Shown here: piece after piece, positions 8,490-16,151 of the stretch
Layout of the letters: each line of letters opens with the position of its first letter
Numbering within the stretch: position 1 is the first letter of the stretch
Assembly (NCBI RefSeq): GCF_002339505.1
Contig: NZ_DDJO01000001.1
Span: 2,648-54,726 of the forward strand
Source of the DNA: Corynebacterium sp. UBA2622
GTDB lineage: Bacteria > Actinomycetota > Actinomycetes > Mycobacteriales > Mycobacteriaceae
Length of the DNA stretch: 52,079 nucleotides
Direction of reading: 5' to 3'
Made by a program: the position numbers and the translations under genes
Notes under the pieces: model-generated
What the model saw: only the letters and a program-made list of their open reading frames with translations
Told to the model about the DNA's origin: nothing
Databases searched by the model: none

Positions 8490-10238
8490 TTAGTGGCGCG
8501 CGCCGGGCTCGATGACCGCGAACTCCCAGGGCCCGAGGGTGGTTTCCGCCTCGCCCACCTCGGGGTCGCTGAAGGAGTAGACCAGCGTGCCGCCTACCGG
8601 CACCGTGGCCGGGGAGTCGCTGAAATTGGCGGCGAGCAGGATGTGGTCGTATCCCATGGTCAGCCACGTCTTCCCGTGCTCCACGGTGAGCTCGCGCAGG
8701 TCGTCGCGGGCAAGCTCGTACTGCTCGCGCATGCCGATCAGCGCCTGGTAGGTCTCGAAGAGCTCGTCCTGGTCCGCATCGAACTGCCAGTCCAGGCGGG
8801 CGCTCTCGAAGGTTTCCGGGTCGGCCGGGTCGGGCACATCCTCCGGCTTCCAGCCGAGGCGGCAGAACTCCGCGAAGCGGCCCTCGCGCGTCAGGCGGTT
8901 CAGGTCGTCGTTGGTGTGGGAGATGAAGAAGGGAAACGGCGTCTTCGCCGCGAACTCCTCGCCCATGAACAGCATCGGCGTGAACGGGGAGAAGAGCACC
9001 ACCGCCGCCTTGAGCGCCAGCTGGGCCGGCGTGAGGTTCTGCGAAGGGCGGTCGCCCGAGGCGCGGTTGCCCGTCTGGTCGTGCGTCGTGGTGTAGGTGA
9101 TCAGCCGCCACGGGGCGACCTTGTCCAGGTCGAGGGGCCGGCCGTGGGTGTGGCGGCGGTACTCCGAGTAATCGCCGCGGAAGCGGTAACCGTTGGCCAG
9201 GCAGTCGGCGAGGATCTCGATGGTGCCGTAGTCGACGTAGTACGCCTGGCGCTCCCCGGTGACCAGCGTGTGGATGGCGTGGTGGACGTCGTCGAGCCAT
9301 TGCGCAGACAGGCCGTAGCCGCCGACGGTCTCGTCGTTGATGATGCGGGGGTCGTTCTGGTCGGTCTCACCGATGATGATTCGCGGGATGCCGGTCGCGG
9401 CGGCGACGTCGTCGGAGACGGCGCGGATCTCCTCCATGATGGAGTAGGCGAGGCGGTCGTCGTAGGCGTGCACCGCGTCGAGGCGCAGGCCGTCCGCGTG
9501 GAACTCGCCCAACCACTGGCGCACGGCATCGAGGATGTAGGAGCGCACCTCGTCCGAGCTTGGCCCGGAGAGGTTGATCACGTCGCCCCAGTCGGTGCGC
9601 CCGGCGGTGAGGTACGGGCCGAACTGGCCGTTGTAGTTGCCGTCCGGGCCGAAGTGGTTGTACACCACGTCGAGGATGACCCCCAGCCCGGCGTTGTGGG
9701 CGGCGTTGATGAGCTCCTTGAGCCCCTGCGGCCCGCCGTAGGACTGCTGGACGGCGAACCAGTCCACCCCGTCGTAGCCCCAGTTGCGCGTGCCGCCGAA
9801 GGGCTGGACCGGCATGAGCTCGATCGCGGTGACACCAAGCTCGGCCAGGTAGTCGAGCTTGTCGATCACCCCGGTGAAGGTTCCCTCGGGGCTGAAGGTG
9901 CCCACGTGGAGCTCGTAGATGACCTGCCCGCGCAGCTGGCGGCCGTGCCACTCGCGGTCGGTCCAGTTGAACCGCGTGTCCACGACCTCGGACGGGCCGT
10001 GCACCCCGTCCGGCTGCGCGCGCGTGCGCGGGTCCGGCAGCGGCTTGGACCACTCGGTGCCGTTGAAAAGGGAGAAGGTGTATCGCTGCCCTGCTCTCGG
10101 CGCGACATCGGCGGGCGCCGCCACCCACCACCCGGTGCGGGCGTCGTCGCGGTGCATGGGGAAGGACTGGCCGTCCACGGTGATGCGCATGTCGTGCGCG
10201 AAAGGGGCCCAGATATCAAATTGCGCCGGTGTAGCCAT
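8490..10238 (-). CDS. treZ: Malto-oligosyltrehalose trehalohydrolase
   Basis: Releases trehalose from the maltooligosyl-trehalose made by TreY. The 582-residue product starts MATPAQFDIWAP with an N-terminal beta-sandwich, followed by a GH13 barrel. Catalytic residues are visible: nucleophile Asp254 in GLRLDAVHA, acid Glu291 in IGETDQND, and Asp387 in THDQTGNR. DVVYNH marks GH13 region I. I chose ATG 10238, not longer upstream options, because a TAAGGT hexamer ends 7 nt before it. treY and glgX lie on the same strand 3-8 kb further on, in separate transcription units. Confidence 0.95.
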   Translation of the reverse strand: MATPAQFDIWAPFAHDMRITVDGQSFPMHRDDARTGWWVAAPADVAPRAGQRYTFSLFNGTEWSKPLPDPRTRAQPDGVHGPSEVVDTRFNWTDREWHGRQLRGQVIYELHVGTFSPEGTFTGVIDKLDYLAELGVTAIELMPVQPFGGTRNWGYDGVDWFAVQQSYGGPQGLKELINAAHNAGLGVILDVVYNHFGPDGNYNGQFGPYLTAGRTDWGDVINLSGPSSDEVRSYILDAVRQWLGEFHADGLRLDAVHAYDDRLAYSIMEEIRAVSDDVAAATGIPRIIIGETDQNDPRIINDETVGGYGLSAQWLDDVHHAIHTLVTGERQAYYVDYGTIEILADCLANGYRFRGDYSEYRRHTHGRPLDLDKVAPWRLITYTTTHDQTGNRASGDRPSQNLTPAQLALKAAVVLFSPFTPMLFMGEEFAAKTPFPFFISHTNDDLNRLTREGRFAEFCRLGWKPEDVPDPADPETFESARLDWQFDADQDELFETYQALIGMREQYELARDDLRELTVEHGKTWLTMGYDHILLAANFSDSPATVPVGGTLVYSFSDPEVGEAETTLGPWEFAVIEPGARH

Positions 10239-10245
10239 AAAGCAC

Positions 10246-10251
10246 ACCTTA
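10246..10251 (-). promoter_or_regulatory. Putative -10 of treZ (TAAGGT)
   Basis: On the minus strand TAAGGT ends 7 nt before the treZ ATG, and no Shine-Dalgarno is present. The divergent yigZ start is 88 bp away. Confidence 0.6.
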
Positions 10252-10310
10252 TGGACGCACCCGCCCGGGTACCAATCGCGGGAGGTGAGGGGGCTCACCC
10301 GGGCCCCAGG

Positions 10311-10316
10311 TAGCAT
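10311..10316 (+). promoter_or_regulatory. Putative -10 of the YigZ gene (TAGCAT)
   Basis: TAGCAT ends 10 nt before ATG 10327, giving a leader of zero to a few bases. Confidence 0.45.
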
Positions 10317-10326
10317 CGGTTCCACC

Positions 10327-10998
10327 ATGGCCGAACACCCCATCAGCTACGAGCTCCCCCGCGCGGGCGCGACCGTCGAGCGGGAACACGTGGTGAAGCG
10401 CTCGCGGTTCATCGCCCGCGTGGGCCGCGCGCAGACGGAGGAGACGGCCCGGGCCTTCATCGCCGCCGCCCGCGCCGACTTCCCCGACGCGCGGCACCAC
10501 TGCTCGGCCTACATCTTGCGGGTCGACGGCGCCCAGCCCGTCGAGCGCTCCTCCGACGACGGGGAGCCCTCCGGGACAGCCGGGAAACCCATGCTCGACG
10601 TCCTCCGGGGCTCCGGGCTTCTCGACGTCGCCGCCGTGGTCACCCGCTACTTCGGGGGAACCAAGCTCGGCACCGGCGGGCTGGTCAGCGCGTATTCCAC
10701 TTCAGTGTCCCACGCTCTCGCCGACGTGCCCCGCGCCACCCGCCGCATGCGCGAGACCGCCACCGCCGACCTGCCGCACGCCGACGCCGGGCGCATCGAG
10801 GCCGAGCTGCGCGCGGCGGGGGTAACGGTCCTTGCCGTCGAGTACGGTCCCGCGGCCCGCTACACGCTCGCCTTCGAGCCGGGGGATCGCCCGCTTGTCG
10901 ACGCCCTCCTCGCCGCCTCCACCCACGGCAGCGCCGCCCTGGCCCCCGAACCCGCCACCGGGGCGGGCCGCACCTGGGTGGAGGAAGAAACGGGCTAA
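10327..10998 (+). CDS. yigZ: YigZ/IMPACT family protein (UPF0029)
   Basis: A 223-residue member of the YigZ/IMPACT family, whose bacterial members have no settled biochemical role and whose eukaryotic homologue affects GCN2 signalling. The signature block is clear: HHCSAYILR, SDDGEPSGTAGKPML and VVTRYFGGTKLGTGGL. A C-terminal ferredoxin-like domain follows (about 140-200). It is transcribed divergently from treZ. The next gene starts 10 nt after its stop but has a promoter hexamer of its own inside that gap. Confidence 0.88.
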   Translation: MAEHPISYELPRAGATVEREHVVKRSRFIARVGRAQTEETARAFIAAARADFPDARHHCSAYILRVDGAQPVERSSDDGEPSGTAGKPMLDVLRGSGLLDVAAVVTRYFGGTKLGTGGLVSAYSTSVSHALADVPRATRRMRETATADLPHADAGRIEAELRAAGVTVLAVEYGPAARYTLAFEPGDRPLVDALLAASTHGSAALAPEPATGAGRTWVEEETG

Positions 10999-11001
10999 AA
11001 T
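10996..11001 (+). promoter_or_regulatory. Putative -10 of the 77-residue membrane protein gene (TAAAAT)
   Basis: TAAAAT begins at the yigZ stop codon and ends 7 nt before ATG 11009. The surrounding GCTAAAATCACC recurs exactly in front of smc at 50008-50019. Confidence 0.65.
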
Positions 11002-11008
11002 CACCCAC

Positions 11009-11242
11009 ATGACTCTCCAGCCCCGCCCGAACAACCCGATTGAACAGCGCAAGCAGGCTGTGCGCACCTACTCCCGCAACGCCGCAGTGTGGGTCGGGGG
11101 AGGCGTTGTCGGCGGCGCGGCCCTTTCGCTCCTCTTCGGCTCGTGGTTCTTCCTCACCCTCGGCCTCGTCGCCGCCGTCGCCGGTGGGTGGATCAACTAC
11201 AGCAAGGTGCAGAAGATCATCAACCACCGCGACCAGTACTAG
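11009..11242 (+). CDS. Small membrane protein of unknown function (77 aa)
   Basis: Short protein with a basic N-terminal tail (PNNPIEQRKQAVRTYSR) and a long hydrophobic stretch (about residues 28-62) that can form two membrane-spanning helices with a tight turn. A charged C-terminus (KVQKIINHRDQY) follows. No domain recognised. The start is set by the TAAAAT box 7 nt upstream; longer in-frame reading would run back into yigZ. The gene for an S4 RNA-binding protein follows 16 nt later and may share the transcript. Confidence 0.8.
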   Translation: MTLQPRPNNPIEQRKQAVRTYSRNAAVWVGGGVVGGAALSLLFGSWFFLTLGLVAAVAGGWINYSKVQKIINHRDQY

Positions 11243-11258
11243 GCGGCGGGAGGCACGC

Positions 11259-11648
11259 ATGATCAACGGGGTGCCCGACAACGGCGGAACGGTCCGCGTC
11301 GACGTGTGGCTGTGGGCCGTCCGCGTGTTCAAGACCCGCTCCCAAGCCGCCGAGGCGGTGCGCGCGGGGCATGTGAAGCTCAACGACCAGACCGTCAAAC
11401 CCGCTGCCCAGGTCGTGCCCGGCGACCACGTGCGCGTGTGGAAGGACCACCGCTACCTCGAGTACGAGATCACGGGGACGACGAAGAAACGCGTCGGAGC
11501 ACCCGTGGCGCGAACGCTCTACATCGACATGTCCCCGCCGCCGCCCCCGCGCGACATCTTCGCCTCCCTGCCCGTGCGCGACCGTGGCGCGGGGCGACCG
11601 ACGAAGAAGGATCGCCGCGCCATCGACCGTCTGCGGGGAGCGGAGTAG
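11259..11648 (+). CDS. S4-domain RNA-binding protein (Hsp15-like)
   Basis: 129-residue protein with an N-terminal S4 domain (RVDVWLWAVRVFKTRSQA, about 12-75) and a basic tail rich in Arg/Lys. This is the architecture of HslR/Hsp15, which binds stalled 50S subunits carrying nascent chains. RVGAPVARTLYIDMSPP and a KKDRRAIDRLRG end are as in actinobacterial homologues. GCGGGAGGC lies 6-7 nt before ATG 11259, in contrast to its leaderless upstream neighbour. Heat-shock function is inferred only from the family. Confidence 0.85.
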   Translation: MINGVPDNGGTVRVDVWLWAVRVFKTRSQAAEAVRAGHVKLNDQTVKPAAQVVPGDHVRVWKDHRYLEYEITGTTKKRVGAPVARTLYIDMSPPPPPRDIFASLPVRDRGAGRPTKKDRRAIDRLRGAE

Positions 11649-11665
11649 GCGGGCGCTGAACCGGG

Positions 11666-11686
11666 CAGCCCGCCGGGGCCGGGCTG
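11666..11686. terminator. Hairpin between convergent S4 gene and relS
   Basis: CAGCCCG (11666-11672) and CGGGCTG (11680-11686) form a 7-bp stem with a 7-nt loop in the 40-bp gap between two converging stops. There is no clear T-tract. Confidence 0.4.
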
Positions 11687-11688
11687 GC

Positions 11689-12783
11689 TCAGTCCCGCCC
11701 CGGGCGAAGTGTGGCCAGCCGGTTGGCCAGGCGGCTGCGGCGCAGCTTCGGGCGGTTGCCCGAGTCGACCGTGCGCTGGATGTGCTCCTGGCCGTAGCGG
11801 TTGAGCAAGAGGTCGTCCACGATGCGGACCTGGCCGGGGGCGAAGGCGTAGTCGAGGGTGTTGGACACCGCCTCCACGTCGGCGGCGTTGGTCAGCTCCG
11901 CCAACTGCGAGACCTTCTCGATGCCGTGCGCCCGCAGGAGTTCCAGCAGGAAGCGGTAGTCCTCCAGTCGCGAGACGGGGAAACGGCTGCCCAGCAGAAC
12001 AGTGAGCACACCGGGCAGGGTTTCCGGGGTGAGTTCCGCATCCACACCCGCGTCCACCTTGGGCTGGGGGTGGGTCACGCCCGCGATCTGGTCGAACTGC
12101 TGGTCCGCCAGCTCGATGAGTCCGGCGGCGAGGGTGAAGGCGCGGTCCACCTGCGGGTCCGGGGCGGTGCCCCGGGCGCGCTTGTAGCGGATGTCGTGCT
12201 CGAACTCCGCCCAGGCGTGCTGCAGGACGGTGCGGATCTGCACCTCGAAGACGGTGCCCGCGTAACTCTCCAGGCTCTCGGTGCGCTCGGTAACCCGCAG
12301 CACGAGGTGGTGCGAACCGTAGCCGAAGCCGCCGGAGACACGGGTCTCCTGGGCCTTGTCCACGCTGCGCAGCACGTCGAAGGCGCCCGCGAGCAGCGTG
12401 AGCACCGACGGGATTTCCGTCGAGTGCAGCACGGTGATGCGCGCGCCCACAATGTCGCGGATGTCGTGCCACGGGTCGGGGTAGACCGGGGCCCCGTCGC
12501 GGGTTTTGCGCGCCTTCGCCTTGAGCGAGGGCCAGGATTTGATGCGCACGTCAATGCGGTCGAAGTTCACCCCGGCATCGCCGAGCAGCTCGGTGAGCAC
12601 CTGCTCAAAGGCGGTCTGGGCATCGGGATGCTTCTCCAGCCACGCGAAGTACGTCGAGCCCAGCCGGGCGATGACCGCGTCCGGGACCCGGTCGGTGCGC
12701 TTGTCGGGGCGTTTCTCGGCGCGCTTCTCGGGGGCACCGTCCCCCTTTCCGGCGGGCCTGCGCCCGCGCTCGTTCTTTGTCAC
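11689..12783 (-). CDS. relS: Small alarmone ((p)ppGpp) synthetase
   Basis: RelA/SpoT-type synthetase without a hydrolase domain, transferring pyrophosphate from ATP to GDP/GTP. Key motifs: RIKSWPSLKAK (80-90), the metal-binding aspartate in DIRDIVGARI (about 107-116), GYGSHHLVLR in place of the usual GYRSxH, and EVQIRTVLQHAWAEFEH (180-196). At 364 residues it is longer than RelP/RelQ, with a Lys/Arg-rich N-terminus and an extension of about 150 residues after the synthetase core. I recall C. glutamicum RelS being encoded next to treY, as here. The start is GTG 12783, 14 nt after the treY stop, so it is probably co-transcribed with treY. Confidence 0.88.
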   Translation of the reverse strand: MTKNERGRRPAGKGDGAPEKRAEKRPDKRTDRVPDAVIARLGSTYFAWLEKHPDAQTAFEQVLTELLGDAGVNFDRIDVRIKSWPSLKAKARKTRDGAPVYPDPWHDIRDIVGARITVLHSTEIPSVLTLLAGAFDVLRSVDKAQETRVSGGFGYGSHHLVLRVTERTESLESYAGTVFEVQIRTVLQHAWAEFEHDIRYKRARGTAPDPQVDRAFTLAAGLIELADQQFDQIAGVTHPQPKVDAGVDAELTPETLPGVLTVLLGSRFPVSRLEDYRFLLELLRAHGIEKVSQLAELTNAADVEAVSNTLDYAFAPGQVRIVDDLLLNRYGQEHIQRTVDSGNRPKLRRSRLANRLATLRPGRD

Positions 12784-12797
12784 CCTGGCGCACCCCG

Positions 12798-15362
12798 CTA
12801 CAACGACACCGCGTTGTCGAGGCGCTCGGAAACGAGGAGGGCGGCGGGAAGGGTGGCGAAGATGTCGGCGACCAGCGCGTCGCCCTCGAAGGCGCGCCCG
12901 GTCAGACGATCGGTCCAGGTGCCCTCGGGGAGGGTCACGGTGGTCTCACGCCATCCACCGCACTGCTCAAGCTGCAGCGGCATGCGGGTGGCAAGTGCGA
13001 TCACGCTCAACCCCGCGTCCCCGCGCACGTCCCCGTCCCCGCGGGCGATGCCCACGAGGTGCGACTCCGCGTCGCCGACGGCGAACACGGCCTGGTGGTC
13101 CCCCGAGAGGAAGACATCCGGGTGCTCCCGCCGGAGGGAGAGCGCCTCGCGCACGACGACCTGCTTGGCCCGGTCGACCACCTCGGCGAGGTCCGGGTAC
13201 ATTCCGGGCGCCTCGCGGTGGTTTTCGTTGCCGGGTGCGCCGTCGTCACCCGCGGTGTCCGCCTCCGCGGCCTCGCACAGGAAGGACTCGAGTGCGTTGC
13301 CGCCCTCTTTCTTGAGCTCCAGGTAGCGGTCCAGCGTCTGGGAGCGGTTGGTGTAGTCCACGAAGCGCCGGTTGTCCGGATCGACGAGGGAGAGGTCGAA
13401 GAACTCCTGGCCCTGGTAGGTGTCCGGGACGCCGGGGCCGACGAGCTGGAGGAGCTTGCGGCCCAGGGAAACCTGAATCGCCCCGCGGTGAAGTGTCGCG
13501 GCAAATTCGGTGATCGCGCTGGTCGCCGGCCCGTAGAGCAGGGCGTCGACCCAGTCGAGAACCGCCTTTTCATACCCCTGGTCGTTGTCGAACCACGTGG
13601 TGTTCACCCCCGCTTCGCGGCTGGCCTTGAGCGCGTAGACGTGCAGGCGCTCGCGCAGGGCATCGGTGACGTTGCCGTCGTGCGGCCAGACCCCGAGGAT
13701 GTTCTGCAGGAGGAAGTGCCCCGCCGCGGCGTCGGGAGCGGGGACGATGGCGCTGACCTGGCGCACCAGCTCGGCGAAGTCGCTGGGGGCCTCGGTGATC
13801 TCGAGTATCCGCGCGCGGGTGTCCTCGGTGCGCTTCGTGTCGTGCGTGGTCAGCGCGGTCATCGCGTGGGGCCAGAGGTTGCAGCGCTCCTGCTGGAGCA
13901 GGTGGAACTCCGCCGCGGAGACGCCGAAGCGCCCGGGTGCCCCGCCGACCTCCTGCAGCGCGACGAGGCGGCTCGCGCGGTAGAACAGCGTGTCCTCGAC
14001 TCCCTTGGCCATCACGGCTCCGCAGACCTGGGCGAATCGCGTTTTCGCCTCGCCGTTCGCCAGCAGAGCCGCGGAGATGAGATCAAGCGCATCGCTTCTC
14101 GACGGGAACCTGCGCGACATCTCCGCGACCACCGAGGAGGTGATGCGGGACAGGGAGATGTAATCCGCGCGGTAGACGGGAATGGCGGCCACGAGCTCGA
14201 TGACGGTGGAGGTCAGCTCCTCGTCGGACACCGTGGAGCCCGCGGTGGAAAAGTTGTCGCGTCGGATGGCGCGGGTCAGGCGGCGCACCTCGGCCCCGAG
14301 TTCGCTGCGCGCCACGTCGCGCTTGAGCTGGTGTTCGGCAGCGTTGATGGCGGCCTCGTCCCAGGTGGAGCCGGTCTGCTGCAGGGCGAGCATGCTCAAG
14401 TGGTCCTCGGAGGAGCGGTCCACGAAGACCCCGTCGAGCTCGCGCATCGCGTCGTAGCCGGTCGTGCCGTCCACCGACAGGCGGGGGTCCAAAGGCTCGT
14501 TGACCCCGAGGATCTTCTCCACCACCAGCCAGCGGCCCTCGCCGATGAGGTCGCGCAGGCGCGTGAGGTAGTCGAAGGGATCGGCGAGCCCGTCCGGGTG
14601 GTCGACGCGGATGCCGTCGATGAGGTCCTCGCCGATGAGCTGCCGCAGGACCCTGTGGGTTTGCTCGAAGACCAGCGGGTCCTCCTGGCGCACGCCGGCG
14701 AGACCGTTGACGGAGAAAAAACGGCGGTAGGAGATCACACCGTCCCGCCAGTACATGAGACGGTAATGCTGTCGCTCGTACACCTCGCGCGGATCGTCAC
14801 CGAGGCCGGAGTAGGACCCGGGGGCGAGGGGGAAATAGTTGTCGTAGTACTTCAGCACATCCTCGTCGATCTCGTCGTGGTGAACGAGTGCGAACTCGGA
14901 TTCGTCGCCCTCCCGGCCGAGAACGGGGAGGCCGAGCTTCCCGCCCGCGCCGTTGTCCTCGTGCCAGTCGATGTCGAAGTACATCTCGAACTCCGAGTCG
15001 GTGCCGTTCTTCAGCACGTCCCACCACCACTTGTTGAGCATGGGGGTCTCCACGCCGAGATGGTTGGGCACGACATCGAGGATGATCCCCAGCCCCGCCT
15101 CGTGGGCCGCTGCGGCGAGTTCCCGCAGGCCGTCAATCCCGCCCAGCTCCGGGTTGACCAGAGTCGGGTTGGTCACGTCGTAGTTGTGGTTCGACTCCTT
15201 GACGGAGGCGAAGATCGGGGACAGGTAGAGGTGGGAAACCCCCAGCGAGCGCAGGTAGGGGATCTGCTGCTTCGCCTCCTCGAAACCGAAGCGCCTCCCC
15301 GAGGGGTCCGCGTGGGCACCCCTGAGCTGCAGGCGGTACGTCGAGGTAATCGGGCGGCGCAT
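12798..15362 (-). CDS. treY: Malto-oligosyltrehalose synthase
   Basis: Intramolecular transglucosylase that turns the reducing end of maltodextrins into an alpha,alpha-1,1 bond; TreZ then frees trehalose. The 854-residue GH13 protein begins with TSTYRLQL and contains DVVPNHLG, the nucleophile in GIRVDHPDGLADP (Asp254), VVEKILG and TTHDTKRTED. Length is slightly above the C. glutamicum protein as I recall it. ATG 15362 has a strong GGAGGAG 7 nt upstream. A palindrome overlapping a possible -10 lies about 60 bp upstream. relS follows closely on the same strand. Confidence 0.96.
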   Translation of the reverse strand: MRRPITSTYRLQLRGAHADPSGRRFGFEEAKQQIPYLRSLGVSHLYLSPIFASVKESNHNYDVTNPTLVNPELGGIDGLRELAAAAHEAGLGIILDVVPNHLGVETPMLNKWWWDVLKNGTDSEFEMYFDIDWHEDNGAGGKLGLPVLGREGDESEFALVHHDEIDEDVLKYYDNYFPLAPGSYSGLGDDPREVYERQHYRLMYWRDGVISYRRFFSVNGLAGVRQEDPLVFEQTHRVLRQLIGEDLIDGIRVDHPDGLADPFDYLTRLRDLIGEGRWLVVEKILGVNEPLDPRLSVDGTTGYDAMRELDGVFVDRSSEDHLSMLALQQTGSTWDEAAINAAEHQLKRDVARSELGAEVRRLTRAIRRDNFSTAGSTVSDEELTSTVIELVAAIPVYRADYISLSRITSSVVAEMSRRFPSRSDALDLISAALLANGEAKTRFAQVCGAVMAKGVEDTLFYRASRLVALQEVGGAPGRFGVSAAEFHLLQQERCNLWPHAMTALTTHDTKRTEDTRARILEITEAPSDFAELVRQVSAIVPAPDAAAGHFLLQNILGVWPHDGNVTDALRERLHVYALKASREAGVNTTWFDNDQGYEKAVLDWVDALLYGPATSAITEFAATLHRGAIQVSLGRKLLQLVGPGVPDTYQGQEFFDLSLVDPDNRRFVDYTNRSQTLDRYLELKKEGGNALESFLCEAAEADTAGDDGAPGNENHREAPGMYPDLAEVVDRAKQVVVREALSLRREHPDVFLSGDHQAVFAVGDAESHLVGIARGDGDVRGDAGLSVIALATRMPLQLEQCGGWRETTVTLPEGTWTDRLTGRAFEGDALVADIFATLPAALLVSERLDNAVSL

Positions 15363-15418
15363 GTTGTCTCCTCCGTGTTCCTTCCGGGAGTGTGTGCCCG
15401 GCCGTTCCGGGCGCCCCT

Positions 15419-15434
15419 AGCAACCCTAGTTGCT
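15419..15434. promoter_or_regulatory. Hyphenated palindrome over the putative treY promoter
   Basis: AGCAACCCTAGTTGCT has two perfect 6-bp arms around CCTA. On the minus strand it contains TAGGGT (15428-15423), a good -10, placing a start site about 50 nt before treY. It looks like an operator position, but the regulator is unknown. Confidence 0.4.
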
Positions 15435-15492
15435 CCCACCCGCACGGTGCGTCATCGCGGGGCACCACCACCGGGCGCCGCCGGGGGTTGCG

Positions 15493-16080
15493 TCACGCGG
15501 CCAACAGGAGAGGAAAACCGAGGGAGTAGCGCATTACGGACGGGGATCCCGCGACCCGCGCCAGTGCCCCGGCCGGGGCGTCGAAGACGAACAGCTCGCG
15601 ACAGTCGCGGGTCAGGTACGTCAACCCGCGCTCCGGGCGCAGGACCTCGCTGAAATGGGAATGGAGGACGCTGAACAGGCGCGGGTGCGCGAGCCACCGG
15701 GCGGCGTCACCGCGGACCTGCAGACCGGGCGGGGCGGCATCACCCAGAACCGATTGGGCGCCGCGCACCCAGAACTCGGCGCCGGCGGAGGCGCTGGCCG
15801 CCTCGAGCAGCACTTCCGCCGCCCGGTTCCACGCCTGGTGGACGGTGAACCCTGCGGCGCCGATCTCCTGGTGCGTCGCGGCGGAGGCGGTTGGGGAGTC
15901 GAGCACGCACACCAGAGCGGGCGAAAGCGCGATGAAGGCCGCCGAGGAGGCGAACCCGCGCCCGCCGCCCGCCACGTCCCTCCGCAGGGCCAGGCGGGGC
16001 AGGAACGGGGCATCCGGCGGGAAGAAGCCCGGGGAGGGGACAGCGGGGGCAGCGGGGGCGGGTGCGGTGGCGGTCGTCAT
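15493..16080 (-). CDS. Conserved hypothetical protein (195 aa)
   Basis: Unrecognised soluble protein. It has a Pro/Ala-rich N-terminus of about 25 residues (APAPAAPAVPSPGFFPP) that is probably disordered. A compact alpha/beta-looking domain follows, containing SPALVCVLDSP, EFWVRGAQSVL and GLTYLTRDCRELFVF. There is no signal peptide or membrane segment. ATG 16080 is the only good start. It precedes treY on the same strand with a 130-bp gap, and the exonuclease gene lies 71 bp upstream. Function cannot be assigned from the sequence. Confidence 0.7.
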   Translation of the reverse strand: MTTATAPAPAAPAVPSPGFFPPDAPFLPRLALRRDVAGGGRGFASSAAFIALSPALVCVLDSPTASAATHQEIGAAGFTVHQAWNRAAEVLLEAASASAGAEFWVRGAQSVLGDAAPPGLQVRGDAARWLAHPRLFSVLHSHFSEVLRPERGLTYLTRDCRELFVFDAPAGALARVAGSPSVMRYSLGFPLLLAA

Positions 16081-16151
16081 GGCCTATTTAGACGGCAGTG
16101 ACCCCCGGGTGGTTCCGCGGTAGTGCGTACCTGCCGCCCGGCGGCGGTGAA

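Noticed and set aside
12777..15653. 958-codon plus-strand frame opposite treY
   Set aside because: Shadow of treY, which has complete GH13 motifs and a strong ribosome-binding site.
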